Shown here: positions 34,814 to 43,930 of the stretch, in pieces
Position numbering within the stretch: the first letter of the stretch is position 1
Layout of the letters: each line of letters begins with the position of its first letter
Assembly: GCA_963770375.1 (NCBI GenBank)
Contig: CAVYPM010000025.1
Span: forward strand, 173,750-237,749
Source of the DNA: DASVBE01 sp963770375
GTDB taxonomy: Bacteria; Actinomycetota; Actinomycetes; Streptosporangiales; Streptosporangiaceae
Direction: 5' to 3'
DNA length: 64,000 bases
The notes under the pieces: model-generated
The model's input: the letters and a program-made list of their open reading frames with translations, nothing else
What the model was told of the DNA's origin: nothing
The model's database searches: none
Made by a program: the position numbers and the translations under genes

Positions 34814-35733
34814 CCGCGGCGAACGCGGTCGTGGCCGCGGTGCAGGCCACGCCGGTGTTCCTGGACCGGGACGCCACCGTGGACCGGGCCTGCGAGCTGA
34901 CCGCGACGGCTGCCGCGGCCGGTGCGTCGCTGGTCGTGTTCCCCGAGGCGTTCGTGCCCGGGTACCCGGACTGGGTGTGGCGCACGCCCGCCTGGTCCGA
35001 CGGCAAGCTCACCGGACGGCTGCTGGCCAACGCGGTCGAGGTGCCGTCACCTTCGGTGGACCGGCTGGGGGCGGCGGCCGCCGAGGCGGGCGTGTACCTG
35101 GCGATCGGCGTCAACGAGGCGGACGGCGGCACGCTCTACAACACGCTGCTGTACTTCGCCCCGGACGGGACGCTGGCCGGGCGGCACCGCAAGCTCATGC
35201 CGACCGGCGGCGAGCGGACGATCTGGGGCGCGGGCGACGGCTCCGGCCTGGTCGCGGTCCCGACGCCATTCGGCACGGTCAGCGGCCTGATCTGCTGGGA
35301 GAACTACATGCCGCTGGCCCGGGCCGCGGTCTACGCCCTGGGCACGGACGTGTACCTGGCGCCGACCTGGGACAACAGCGACACGTGGGTGGCCACGCTG
35401 CAGCACATCGCCAAGGAGGGCCGGGTCTACGTGGTCGGCGTGGCCCCGCTGCTGCACGGCGGCCATGTCCCGGCGGACCTGCGCGGTGACCTGTACCAGG
35501 ACGACGGCGACTGGATGAGCCGCGGCCACACAACGATCGTCGAGCCCGGCGGCCGGATCCTGGCCGGCCCGGTCACCGAGCGGGAGGAAATCCTCTACGC
35601 GGAAATCGATCCCGCCGTCATCGCCGCCAACCGCCGCCAGTTCGACCCGGTCGGCCACTACTCCCGGCCCGACGTCTTCCGCCTGGAGGTGGACACCACC
35701 GCCCGCCGCCCGGTGACCTTCCGGTCAGCCTGA
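34810..35733 (+). CDS. Nitrilase superfamily carbon-nitrogen hydrolase
   Basis: 307 residues with the catalytic triad in register: Glu46 (VVFPEAFVPGYP), Lys128 (GRHRKLMPTGGERT) and Cys162 (GLICWENYMPLARAA). The CWEN motif and the following PTWDNSDTWVATLQHIAKEG point to the aliphatic nitrilase/cyanide-hydratase branch rather than amidases. It should hydrolyse an organic nitrile to the acid and ammonia in the cytoplasm. GTG 34810 overlaps the preceding small ORF. It is intact. Confidence 0.92.
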   Translation: MTAANAVVAAVQATPVFLDRDATVDRACELTATAAAAGASLVVFPEAFVPGYPDWVWRTPAWSDGKLTGRLLANAVEVPSPSVDRLGAAAAEAGVYLAIGVNEADGGTLYNTLLYFAPDGTLAGRHRKLMPTGGERTIWGAGDGSGLVAVPTPFGTVSGLICWENYMPLARAAVYALGTDVYLAPTWDNSDTWVATLQHIAKEGRVYVVGVAPLLHGGHVPADLRGDLYQDDGDWMSRGHTTIVEPGGRILAGPVTEREEILYAEIDPAVIAANRRQFDPVGHYSRPDVFRLEVDTTARRPVTFRSA

Positions 35734-35843
35734 CCGCAGGGACGCGGCGGCCACGTCCCGGCTCCGTCGTGACGCGGGGCTCGCACCAGCGAGCCGTATC
35801 CCTAAATCCGTGATCAGCAGGCCGGCCGTGGCCAGCCTCTGCG

Positions 35844-36560
35844 TTACCTGGTCTGCCGCCGGAGGGTCGCCGACGCGGCCAGCACCGAGGCGGCGGCGAA
35901 CCCGGCCAGCACGGCCAGGTCCCGGGCGAACTCCGCGCCGACCGCCGGATTCGCAGCTACGGACTGCAGCGCCTCGACCGCGTACGAGACCGGCATCACG
36001 TTGGCGATCCATTGCAGCACGGTGGCCATCTCATCGCGCGGCTGGAACAGCCCGCACAGCAGCAGCTGGGGGAGGACGACGACCGGCATCAGCTGGATGG
36101 CCTGGAACTCCGTCTTGGCGAACGCGCTGGCCAGCAGGCCGAGGCCGACGCCGAGCAGGGCGTCGAGCAGGGTGACCGCGAGCAGCCAGGCGATCGGCCC
36201 GGCCACGGTCAGGCCCAGCCACAGCGACACCCCGCTGGTCACCGCCACCTGGACCAGCGCCACCAGGCCGAACGCCGTCCCGTAGCCGGTCAGCAGGCCC
36301 AGCTTCGGCAGCGGCATGGTCATCAGCCGCTCCAGCGTGCCGGACGTGCGCTCGCGCAGCGTGGCGATCGAGGTGATCAGGAACATCAGCAGGAACGGGA
36401 AGATGCCGAGCAGCGCCGGGGCGATCCGGGAGAACTCGGCCGCCGAGTCGAACACGTACCGCAGCAGCACCATCAGCAGCGTCGGCACCGCGACCAGCAG
36501 CACCACCGTGCGCGGGTCGTGCCTGAGCTGGCGGAGCACCCGCCCCGTGGTGGCGATCAC
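35844..36560 (-). CDS. ABC-2 type transporter permease
   Basis: 238 residues, six hydrophobic segments. ABC-2 family phrases are LRERTSGTLERLMTMPLPKL and LLALVAFAFAKTEF-like LGLLASAFAKTEFQAIQLMP, then LLCGLFQPRDEMATVLQWIA. The start overlaps the stop of the ATPase gene by 4 bp. Together they form a simple two-component exporter, probably for a drug or lipid-like compound under TetR control. Confidence 0.88.
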   Translation of the reverse strand: MIATTGRVLRQLRHDPRTVVLLVAVPTLLMVLLRYVFDSAAEFSRIAPALLGIFPFLLMFLITSIATLRERTSGTLERLMTMPLPKLGLLTGYGTAFGLVALVQVAVTSGVSLWLGLTVAGPIAWLLAVTLLDALLGVGLGLLASAFAKTEFQAIQLMPVVVLPQLLLCGLFQPRDEMATVLQWIANVMPVSYAVEALQSVAANPAVGAEFARDLAVLAGFAAASVLAASATLRRQTR

Positions 36561-37300
36561 GCCCGGCTCCCGGCAGGCTCGGGGGCCGCGGGGCCGCCGC
36601 CCGCGACCAGCCTGAGGAAGGCCTGGTCCAGGTCGGTGGCGCCGGTCCGCTCCCGCAGCCCGGCCGGCGTGTCATGCGCCAGCAGCGACCCGTCGCGCAT
36701 CAGCAGCACCTTGTCGCACCGCGCCGCCTCCTCCATCACGTGGCTGGACACCAGCAGCGTGATCCCGTTGTCCCGGAGCCGGCCGAACATGGCCCACAGG
36801 TCCTCGCGGAGCACCGGATCGAGCCCGACGGTGGGCTCGTCGAGGAGCAGCAGCCGCGGCGTGCCCAGCAGCGCAACGGCCAGGCTGACCCGGGAGCGCT
36901 GCCCGCCGGACAGCCGCCCGGCCAGCGCGCCGCGCCATGTGCCCAGGTCCACTTCCGTGATCACGCGGTCCACGTCCCCGCGCGGGGCACGCAGGATCGC
37001 GGCGAAGTAGCGGATGTTCTCCTCGACGGTGAGATCGAGGTAGATCGCGCCGGACTGGGCCGCGTAGGCGACCTCACGGCGCAGCTCCGGGTGGCCGGCC
37101 GGGCGGCCGAGCACGGTCAGCTCGCCGTCGGCCGCCTGCGCCCCGGCGATCGCCCGGATCAGCGTGGTCTTGCCGCATCCCGACGGCCCGACCAGCCCGG
37201 TGGCCTGCCCCGTCTCGATGCCGAAGTCCAGTCCGTGCAGGATCTCGTTGCGCGCTCGTACGACTCGCAGCGAGCGGGCCGACACGGCATAATTAGCCAT
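36557..37300 (-). CDS. ABC transporter ATP-binding protein
   Basis: 247 residues with Walker A GLVGPSGCGKTTLIRAI, Q-loop AYAAQSGAIYLDLTV, signature GRLSGGQRSRVSLAVAL, Walker B LLLLDEPTVGLDP and H-loop LLVSSHVMEEA. This is the DrrA-like export ATPase type. It pairs with the permease gene, whose start overlaps its stop. The start codon lies at the edge of the palindrome between it and the TetR gene. Confidence 0.92.
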   Translation of the reverse strand: MANYAVSARSLRVVRARNEILHGLDFGIETGQATGLVGPSGCGKTTLIRAIAGAQAADGELTVLGRPAGHPELRREVAYAAQSGAIYLDLTVEENIRYFAAILRAPRGDVDRVITEVDLGTWRGALAGRLSGGQRSRVSLAVALLGTPRLLLLDEPTVGLDPVLREDLWAMFGRLRDNGITLLVSSHVMEEAARCDKVLLMRDGSLLAHDTPAGLRERTGATDLDQAFLRLVAGGGPAAPEPAGSRA

Positions 37301-37317
37301 GCGTTTAATTTAACGCA
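37300..37317. promoter_or_regulatory. 18-bp palindrome, TetR operator candidate
   Basis: TGCGTTTAATTTAACGCA is symmetric except at two inner positions. It lies in the 72-bp gap between the divergent ABC exporter and TetR genes, touching the exporter start codon. A TetR dimer bound here would block both directions, the usual autoregulated pump design. Confidence 0.7.
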
Positions 37318-37372
37318 GCCGGGTAAGGCTAGGCAATGCCACCAGGCGGATCAGCAAGGGAGGCGGGTGCGC

Positions 37373-37945
37373 ATGTCCCCGGCAGGGCGCCGGCCAGGAC
37401 CGTCAAGCACGGCGGACGACGTGCTCGCCGCCGCGCGCGAGCTGTTCGCCGAGCGCGGCTACCAGGCGACCACCGTCCGCGCGATCGCGGCGGCCGCCGG
37501 GGTCACCCCGGCCATGATCCATCACTTCTTCGGCAGCAAGGAGAAGGTGTTCCTGGCCGCCGCCCGGATCCCCATCGACCCGGACACGGTCCTGGCGATC
37601 CTGCTGGCCGGCCCGCGGGAGCAGTTCCCCGAGCGGCTGGTCACCGCCTTCGGCGCGGCCTGGCGGGACGAGCGGACCGGCCCGGCCCTGCAGTCCGTGC
37701 TCCGCGCCGCCGTGGCCCGGCCCCAGGAGGCTCTTACGGTCCGGGTCTTCGCGGAGCAGTTCATGCTGCCGCGGGTGTCGGCCTACCTTGGCCTTCCCCC
37801 GACCCAGGTGGCCGCCGCGGTTGCCATGCTGCTCGGCCGCGCCGTCGCCGCCGTACTGCTCGGCATCGAGCCGCTCGCCTCCGCGTCCGATGAGGAGCTG
37901 GCGGCCTACTACGTCCCGGCCCTCCGGGCCGCCCTCGGCCTGTAG
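37373..37945 (+). CDS. TetR family transcriptional regulator
   Basis: 190 residues. The HTH is AARELFAERGYQATTVRAIA and AAAGVTPAMIHHFFGSKEKV, followed by a ligand domain of the TetR_C type. ATG 37373 follows GGGAGGCGG; a GTG six bases upstream is possible. It is divergent from the ABC-2 exporter and probably represses it until a ligand binds. Confidence 0.9.
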   Translation: MSPAGRRPGPSSTADDVLAAARELFAERGYQATTVRAIAAAAGVTPAMIHHFFGSKEKVFLAAARIPIDPDTVLAILLAGPREQFPERLVTAFGAAWRDERTGPALQSVLRAAVARPQEALTVRVFAEQFMLPRVSAYLGLPPTQVAAAVAMLLGRAVAAVLLGIEPLASASDEELAAYYVPALRAALGL

Positions 37946-37963
37946 GCCGCAGGACTGCGGCTG

Positions 37964-38201
37964 CTACCGGCTGAGGTGGCTGTACTGCCCGGACTTGATG
38001 CCGGACAGCAGGGAGCGCCACTGCGCAGGAGGTGCAGGAGAGCGTTCCGCCCGCGGGCCGCTTCGAGTCCCGCACCAGCACGACACCGTCGGTGCTATGC
38101 GAGCGCGACCTCGACACATTCACCGGACGCGCAATAGCTCGCCTTGCACCACTTTGGCGGATTCTGTCTCCTCGGCGCCAGGCAGCGGCATGGCCGGTCA
38201 C
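37964..38201 (-). CDS. DUF397 protein, frameshifted
   Basis: DUF397 features appear in pieces: an AAWRR start, CVEVA-like and DGVVLVRDSKRPAGGTLSCT, and the end SLLSGIKSGQYSHLSR. They require at least two frame changes (near 38110 and 38020). DUF397 proteins are small partners of XRE-DUF5753 regulators in actinomycetes, and the XRE gene lies directly upstream. GTG 38201 is the best start. Confidence 0.7.
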
Positions 38202-38205
38202 TCTT

Positions 38206-39134
38206 TCACGGGAACGGCGGAAACAGCGGACTGAACGCCTCAACGGAGGGTAGGTTAGCGCGACTGCGTTCCGTAGCGAGTACGCTATCCCCAAAATGAT
38301 CTCTCGTGTCTCGGCAGGACCTGCGGCGAGGTCCAGTTAGCGCCCGGAATGTCGTGCTGTAGACCTCCACCTCGGCAGGATCCTCCAGGTAGAGATCGCC
38401 GGTCAGGCCCTCGACGAACACCGATGTCGCTGACGTTGGGTGAGGCAAATCTGAGAAGGATGAACTTGTTGTTGCGGGCCGGCAGCGCGCCTGCGGAGTA
38501 CGGGATGACACGCAGGGTGATGGCGGGCTCGTCGGACGAGCGTCAGCAGGTGCTCGAGCTGCGCCCGCATGATGGCCGGGCTGCCGACCACTCGGTGCAG
38601 CACCGACTCGTCGATGACGGCCTCGAAGCGCGGGGCTCCCGGGGCGAGCCAGGATCCGTTCCTGCCGGTCCAGCCGTCCCTGCACGCGTTCGTTCGACGA
38701 TTTCGGGCACCCACCTCGGAACCAGCTGGCCTCGAGCACAGCCCGGGCGTACTCGGAGGTCTGCAGCAGCCCCGGCATGACGCTCAGGCCGTAGTCACTG
38801 ATGGAAACGGCTTCGGCCTCAAGGCCCACGTAGGTGGAGTACGGCAGGCGCGTGGCTCTGCCACCAGGCTCGCTGTTTCCCCTCGCTCGCCAGGTCGATG
38901 AGGTGCTGTCGCTGCTCGCCTTCGACGCCGTAGAGGTCGCAGAGGTCGCGGATGTCCCGCTGGCTGACGCCGCGCTGGCCGGTTTCCTGGCGGCTGATCT
39001 TGGAGGGACTGACCAGGAGGCGCTCGGCGACTGCCTCGGCGGTCCAGCCCTCTCTCAGTTCTGAGGGCCCGCAGGAGGGCGCCGAGCTCGCGGCGGCGGA
39101 CCGTTGGGCTTCGATTAGCAGGCACTTCAGTCAC
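38206..39134 (-). CDS. XRE family regulator with DUF5753 domain, frameshifted
   Basis: GTG 39134 follows GAAGAGGTGT. The start reads VPANRSPTVRRRELGALLRA. After a shift the HTH follows (AEAVAERLLVSPSKISRQET), then IRDLCDLYGVEGEQRQHLID. The DUF5753 part shows ISDYGLSVMPGLLQTSEYAR and YLEDPAEVEVYSTTFRALTG. At least four frame changes are needed and the exact end is uncertain. These regulators act with DUF397 proteins and anti-sigma-like ATPases in developmental or antibiotic control; an RsbW-like gene lies 1.2 kb away. Confidence 0.75.
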
Positions 39135-39202
39135 ACCTCTTCCCTGGGGCATCAGGTGCAACGACCGCACCAGGATCTGGCGGCTGAGCAGGGCGTAGCT
39201 AG

Positions 39203-39230
39203 AAATGGCACTTGCAAATGGCACGTGCCA
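39203..39230. promoter_or_regulatory. Direct repeat plus palindrome upstream of the XRE gene
   Basis: AAATGGCAC occurs at 39203-39211 and 39216-39224, and TGGCACGTGCCA at 39219-39230 is a perfect 12-bp palindrome. The cluster is about 70 bp upstream of the XRE start codon, so it is a candidate autoregulatory site. Confidence 0.5.
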
Positions 39231-39625
39231 AAGTCACCATTGAAGCAGACGCAAGCACTGTCCTCAAGGCCTAACGCGGGGTAACGGCCAGCAGGTGGCA
39301 GCAGAGCCACCGCAGGGAACGTCAGGTTGGGGTCTGACGGGAGAGGAGGCGCTTGTGGCCCATCCAGCCACCCCGCTCGAGCTGAGCCGGACTCAGCGAC
39401 CGCACCGCACAGGGTCCGGCCACTGACTGGCCGGAACACACAGCACGGCCGATGTTCGCCGCATCGGCCGTGCCAGTCGCACCGGAAACCCAGCCCATAG
39501 CAAGGAGGGTCAGCGCTGAGGATCATGCTACCGACCTGGTGACGGAAAGCAACAGTCCGCTATCTGGCTCGGCAGCCGCTCTCAGCGTGCCCTCCGGGAT
39601 GACGACACCCAGGGAGGAGGGCTCA
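39231..39625. other. Intergenic, no gene seen
   Basis: Upstream region shared by the divergent XRE gene and the small membrane protein. Frames here show no domain or strong ribosome site. Confidence 0.5.
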
Positions 39626-39811
39626 ATGATCGTCACTCAGGAAGCTGCGCAGGGCGCCGAGACTGTCCGGCTCGTCGTGATCATGGTCGGCGTGACCGCC
39701 GCGTTCTTCTGGCGCGCGCTCATCCGGCTAGCGCTGGTGATCCTCGTGGTCATCTTGGTGACCACGGTCGTCGCGGGCGCGTTCGCGCTCACCCACCCGA
39801 ACATTCTGTAG
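39626..39811 (+). CDS. Small single-pass membrane protein, 61 aa
   Basis: ATG 39626 follows AGGGAGGAGGG. After a short N-terminus the protein is almost all hydrophobic: VRLVVIMVGVTAAFFWRALI and LALVILVVILVTTVVAGAFA, so one or two membrane spans. No family recognised. Strong ribosome site and codon bias support a real gene. Confidence 0.6.
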   Translation: MIVTQEAAQGAETVRLVVIMVGVTAAFFWRALIRLALVILVVILVTTVVAGAFALTHPNIL

Positions 39812-40210
39812 ACGAGGGAACCTGCCGGTCGGCTGTCTCATCAGCGCCGAGAGCGCCGGCCGGCAGTGCACAAGGCAACACGGCGCTGCGCGCCGCCCGG
39901 CCGCCTAGGGGAGTACCGCGCTCGAAGCCGGCCGAAGAGAGCCTCGGTCTCACCGGGGCTCGATCCATCTATCCTTTTCTATTTAATGAAGCTTTCTTGT
40001 ACTCCAGTTGAGCTTGAGGGGATGTAGCCGCCAGTTCTGATGTCATCCACCCGGTTCCGCCCGTCCTGCCCGGTTTCGTGGCCGCCTGCAGGATCGCACG
40101 GGCCATTTTTAGATAATCTACCCAACGGAATTTCATGTACGGGCTACCGTATAGTGCATACCGCGAGGCGCTGAGAGTCCCGGTAGCGTCTGGTAATGAT
40201 CATCGGCCGG
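39812..40210. other. Intergenic, partly AT-rich
   Basis: No gene seen. From about 39960 the sequence is clearly less GC-rich than the surroundings and contains an AATCTAC motif (40115-40121) that recurs downstream of the next gene. Confidence 0.4.
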
Positions 40211-40230
40211 TGACTGGGCCCGCCCAGTCA
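40211..40230. terminator. 9-bp stem-loop before the RsbW-like gene
   Basis: TGACTGGGC and GCCCAGTCA are perfectly complementary around CC. It may terminate upstream transcription or act in the leader of the next gene. Confidence 0.4.
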
Positions 40231-40322
40231 TGATCGATTGGTTACTCAAAATGAGCGCCACGCTGCTGAGCACGGCGGCCGCCTGCGGACCCGGGATCGA
40301 CCGCCGGGGGAGATTCGGGCTG

Positions 40323-40742
40323 ATGGCGCACACCTCGCTGCTGGGCAGCCTCACGATTCCCGGCCGGCCCGAGGCGGTGAGCGGCGTCCGGGCCTTCACC
40401 GCCGGCCTGCTCGGCCGCGACTGCCCCACCACCTCCACCGCCGTCCTGCTGGTCAGCGAGTTAGTCACGAACTCCATCCAGCACAGCCGGTCACGGTGCA
40501 GCGGCGGGATCGTCGCGGTCACCCTGATGGCGCTGGCCGACGGCATCCGCGCCGAAGTCCACGACGAGGGCAGCGTTACCGTGCCGACCCTGCACCGCGA
40601 GCCGCCGCCCGCGCCCGACCTCCAGGAAGGCGGCCGTGGCCTGCGCCTCGTCAACGCCCTCGCGGCCCGCTGGGGCTACTGCCGGGACGCGGCCAGCGCA
40701 GTAACCTGGTTCGAGCTGTCCGAAGCCGCTCCGGAACCGTAG
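40323..40742 (+). CDS. RsbW-like ATP-binding protein (anti-sigma-factor kinase family)
   Basis: About 139 residues from ATG 40323 (GGGGGAG upstream); ATG 40251 or GTG-like starts would lengthen it. It has HATPase_c_2 motifs VLLVSELVTNSIQHSRS (N-box), AEVHDEGS (G1) and GGRGLRLVNALAARWG (G2). Actinomycetes carry many such small ATPases, some acting on sigma or anti-sigma-antagonist proteins. No partner antagonist gene is adjacent. Flanking DNA is AT-rich, and the XRE/DUF397 pair lies nearby. Confidence 0.85.
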   Translation: MAHTSLLGSLTIPGRPEAVSGVRAFTAGLLGRDCPTTSTAVLLVSELVTNSIQHSRSRCSGGIVAVTLMALADGIRAEVHDEGSVTVPTLHREPPPAPDLQEGGRGLRLVNALAARWGYCRDAASAVTWFELSEAAPEP

Positions 40743-41029
40743 GCCAGCAAACAGCGCCGAGCCCGGCGAGCAGGCACACATTCACCAGCCACTTCAGCGC
40801 AGTTGCTGCCGCGCCCTGTGACTAACTGCTCTTGTGCCATACCGCAGTAGATAGATCCATTGCTGAATCTAGAAAATCTACTCTATGAGTTCTGCGCTAT
40901 CGGCAGATGATTCATGTTATCTACCACATTGCACGTAGTTGTGTTGATGCTGGAATCCGTATCATCTCAGGTCACCAAACGAATTTATGGCCAATAATGG
41001 TGACCCGCCCGTTTCACCAGGCCTGACGG
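40743..41029. other. Intergenic, AT-rich
   Basis: No gene seen. GC falls well below the neighbouring genes between about 40830 and 40990. ATCTAC or its complement appears three times (about 40848, 40876, 40919). Confidence 0.4.
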
Positions 41030-43490
41030 TCAGCCCGGCAGCGCCCGGTAGCCCTGCTGGAACTGGCCGTCGGGAACCGGCCAGCGCTCCCCGCCGGGCG
41101 ATTCCACGATCCAGTCCCCGGCGCCGGCCGTCGACGGGCCCTCCAGGGTCCGCACCACCGTGGTCTCGGTCACCTGCCAGGCCAGGAACACGCCCTTGCG
41201 ATCCCACTCCTCGCCGCCCCGGTGCAGGTGGCTGGCGCGGAACTGCGGATCGCCGACGGTCCGCTCGCCGCCTTTGGGATCCACCACCCGCCAGTCGCCG
41301 GCCTCGCCCTGCAGCACGTCGCCGTTCCGCCGGAGCCAGGTGCGCTGCGCGGTCAGCCGCCGGGCGCGCACCGCGCCGATCCGCCGGAACCGCGCCGCCC
41401 GGTCCGGGCCGCCCGCGGGCACCACCGGCACGAACCCGGCGTCCTCCAGCTGGGCGATCTGGGACCGTGTGTAGTCCGCGTGCGAGACCCGCTGCTCGTC
41501 GGTCAGCTCATCCCAGGGCCGGAAGATCGGGTTCACCGCCGCCCCGCCCGCCCCCGGCGGCTGCCGGCCCAGCGTCCGCCGCCTCAGATACCACCGGGTG
41601 TGATCGGCCTGGGCGATCGTCAGCAGCTCACCGTCCGCCAGCTCGATGAAACTCCCCGGCACGACCGACCGGGCCGGTATCCACTCCCGCCCCAGCGCGG
41701 CCACGCTCACCAGGATCGTGCGCAGCTGCAGGATGTTGTCCTGCCGGATGAACTCGTCCAGCTCCGCCCACGGCAGCCGGTTGGCCGCCCGCGGATCGTC
41801 CGGCGGCACCGGATGGCTCAGCCGGTAGCACTCGTGCCGGTGCCGGGCGATCCTCGTCCAGGTGTCCTCCGGCGGCTCGCCGTCCACCAGGATCCCGCGC
41901 TCGAACGGCCGCAGCTGGTCGAAGATCGGCGCGCCGATCCCTGACCCGTCCGCGGACAGCATGTACAGCGGGTTGTCCGGGTGCATCCGGGCGACCCGGC
42001 CCGCCTCGTGCATGCCCCCGCCGGTCACCACGGTCGCCACGACCGTCGCCGTGCGCGCGGCGTCCTCCGGCGGCATCCCGTCCAGAACAGCGAGCAGCTC
42101 GTCCGGCCACGGCGCCGTACGTACGTCCACCGCGGGCAGCGCCTCGGGCACTGACAGCCACGGCGACGTGGCCAGGTACTCCCGCCGCAGGTCCTCGGCC
42201 CGCGCGTCGATCAGCAGCACCCGCCGCACCGGCGCTGGCACCGCCGTCAGCCCCGCGCCCCGCCAGCCCGGCCGCCCCGCCAGCCCCGCCGGCCCCACCA
42301 GCGCCGCTGGCCACGGCCGCACCCGCCGCCGCGGCCGCCCCCAGCCCGTGCCACTCCCAGCCACGGTGCGCCAGCTCCAGCAGGATCGCCAGCGCCAGAG
42401 TGCTGTCCCCGCACAGAAGCAACTGCTCCGCGCCGATCCGGTACAAGTCAGCGACCAGAGCCCGCGCCGTCGCCTCAGCGGGACTCAGCGCGTCCTCGAA
42501 CCACCGGCTGGCCGACCCGCCGTGCCGCCCGCGCCAGTGATCGGCGTGCCGCGGGTCGTCGATCCTGGCCACCAGATGCGGCTGGCGCTCCGGGTCCGCC
42601 GCGTACCGGTCAAGAATGGGCCGCGCCGCTGCCAGCACCGCCTCGTTAGCGGCCGCCACGCCGCTCATTGCGTACAGCATCCGGAGTGCGCAACCACGCC
42701 ACCCGGCGATCACCGGCTTCAGGACCCGCGCCGACGTGGGGTCGGCAATCATGATCCTGGCGCCGGTTGCCCTGGCCTCCGGGAGCAGCGGGTGGCCGGG
42801 GTCCGGTTCGATCACCACCACCCGGCCCGGCCGTCCCTCCCCGGTCAGCCGCCGCAGGAGCGGGAACGTGATGGCGTCCAGGCCGGTCAGCACCACGGCG
42901 TCGCGGACCATCCGGGCCCGCAGCCGCCCGACCGGCTGCCGCCACAGCACGGCCGCCGCGGCGGTCGCGCCAACCAGGGTGGCGCCGACGCAGACGGCCC
43001 GGCCGAGCTGCAGGGCCGGCGGGATCGTGCCCGGGCAGCCGGTGTGCAGCCCGGCTCCGTAGACCGGCTCGAGCTGGCCGGTGTACAGGCTGAGCACCCA
43101 GGCCACAACCGCGCCGGCGCTCTGCCCGCCCCGGCACGGCGCCAGCGCCGCGGTGGCCAGCACCCCGCCGATGATCACCATGGTCACGACCAGGGTCAGC
43201 CCGACGATGTGCGCGGACAGCCGCCGCGGCCAGCTGTACAGCAGGCCGGCGGCGAGCCACAGGCCCGACGCGGACAGCGCCACCACGCTGCGGTCGGGCC
43301 GCAGCCAGGCGTGCGTCCAGGCGCCGTCGGCGTAGAACTGCGCCGGGTGGTGCGCGGCCACCCAGGCGCCCCAGCACAGCAGGCCGGTCAGGAACACGGC
43401 CGCCGCCGCGGGCGCGATCCACGCGGACCGGCGCGCCGCCCGCTGCCAGCCCGCCGCCTGCCCGGCCGGCCGGTTTGCCGTCAAGCCCAT
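41030..43490 (-). CDS. Membrane protein with RCK-like, two RyR-like and two PGDYG-like domains, one frameshift
   Basis: From ATG 43490 there are four membrane segments (for example AAAAVFLTGLLCWGAWVAAH and VTMVIIGGVLATAALAPC). A degenerate TrkA/RCK-like nucleotide fold follows (AVVLTGLDAITFPLLRRL, VVVIEPDP, ARIMIADPTSARVLKPVI), then a second one starting LLLCGDSTLALAILLEL. After an Ala/Gly-rich linker the frame changes (about 42250-42370). The second part has two RyR-like modules, LPWAELDEFIRQDN and NPIFRPWDELTDEQRVSHAD. Two PGDYG-like units, LQGEAGDWRVVDPKGGERTV and GAGDWIVESPGGERWPVPDG, end the protein. About 820 residues in total. I infer a membrane-bound ligand sensor; no partner gene is adjacent. 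Confidence 0.7.
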
Positions 43491-43837
43491 CCGCACCACG
43501 TATTGGCCGCCCGTATCAGAACCTGCCGGCACTAACCGCAACCGCTACAAACTGACAGTGACACAGCGCCCGGCCGGTGACCAGCCCGCCTCGCCGGGCC
43601 ACCCAGCATGCCAGCCGCGCGCGCGTTCAGCCATGCCTGGCCGTGACGTGCGGCTGGCCGGACGGCGCCTACCAGTCCTGGGTGGCCACGACCGTGGTCC
43701 GCCTGCTGAATCTCCAGGGGGAGTGATCGTGCCTGAGCGCTGACCTGTCTGGCCCGGGCCGCGGAGGCGAAGTCGCAGGTCATCACGGCTTAGCGCGGGC
43801 CAGGACCGGCGTGAGCTACCATGCACGAGGTTCCCCG
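43491..43837. other. Intergenic, no gene seen
   Basis: Between the divergent membrane sensor and the tRNA-Thr gene. Frames here lack domains. It should hold the promoters for both. Confidence 0.45.
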
Positions 43838-43910
43838 GCCGGTGTAGCTCAGTTGGCAGAGCAGCCGTCTTGTAAACGGCAGGTCAGCGGTTCGATCCCG
43901 CTCACCGGCT
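43838..43910 (+). tRNA. tRNA-Thr (anticodon TGT)
   Basis: Acceptor arms GCCGGTG and CACCGGC pair fully. The D-arm is GCTCAGTTGGCAGAGC. The anticodon stem GCCGT/ACGGC encloses CTTGTAA with TGT at 43871-43873. The T-arm GCGGTTCGATCCCGC is standard. No CCA is encoded. The sequence after its 3' end (to 47 kb) is rich in fragments, as seen beside tRNA integration sites. Confidence 0.97.
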
Positions 43911-43930
43911 CTTACCTCCCGGACGTCTGG

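Noticed and set aside
40230..40322. Longer N-terminus for the RsbW-like protein
   Set aside because: Codons 1-31 show no similarity to the family and the ATG at 40323 has a better ribosome site; kept only as an alternative.
41628..42364. Programmed frameshift in the RyR protein
   Set aside because: The change falls in a G/C-rich Ala/Gly linker with no slippery heptamer or downstream structure seen, and similar breaks occur throughout the window.
42276..43535. Plus-strand frame opposite the RyR protein
   Set aside because: Composition is Arg/Gln/His-rich with no domain; the minus strand carries recognisable membrane and RyR segments.
43838..43910. tRNA-Thr as a used attachment site
   Set aside because: No integrase gene and no duplicated tRNA 3' end was found in the window, so I only mention the possibility.
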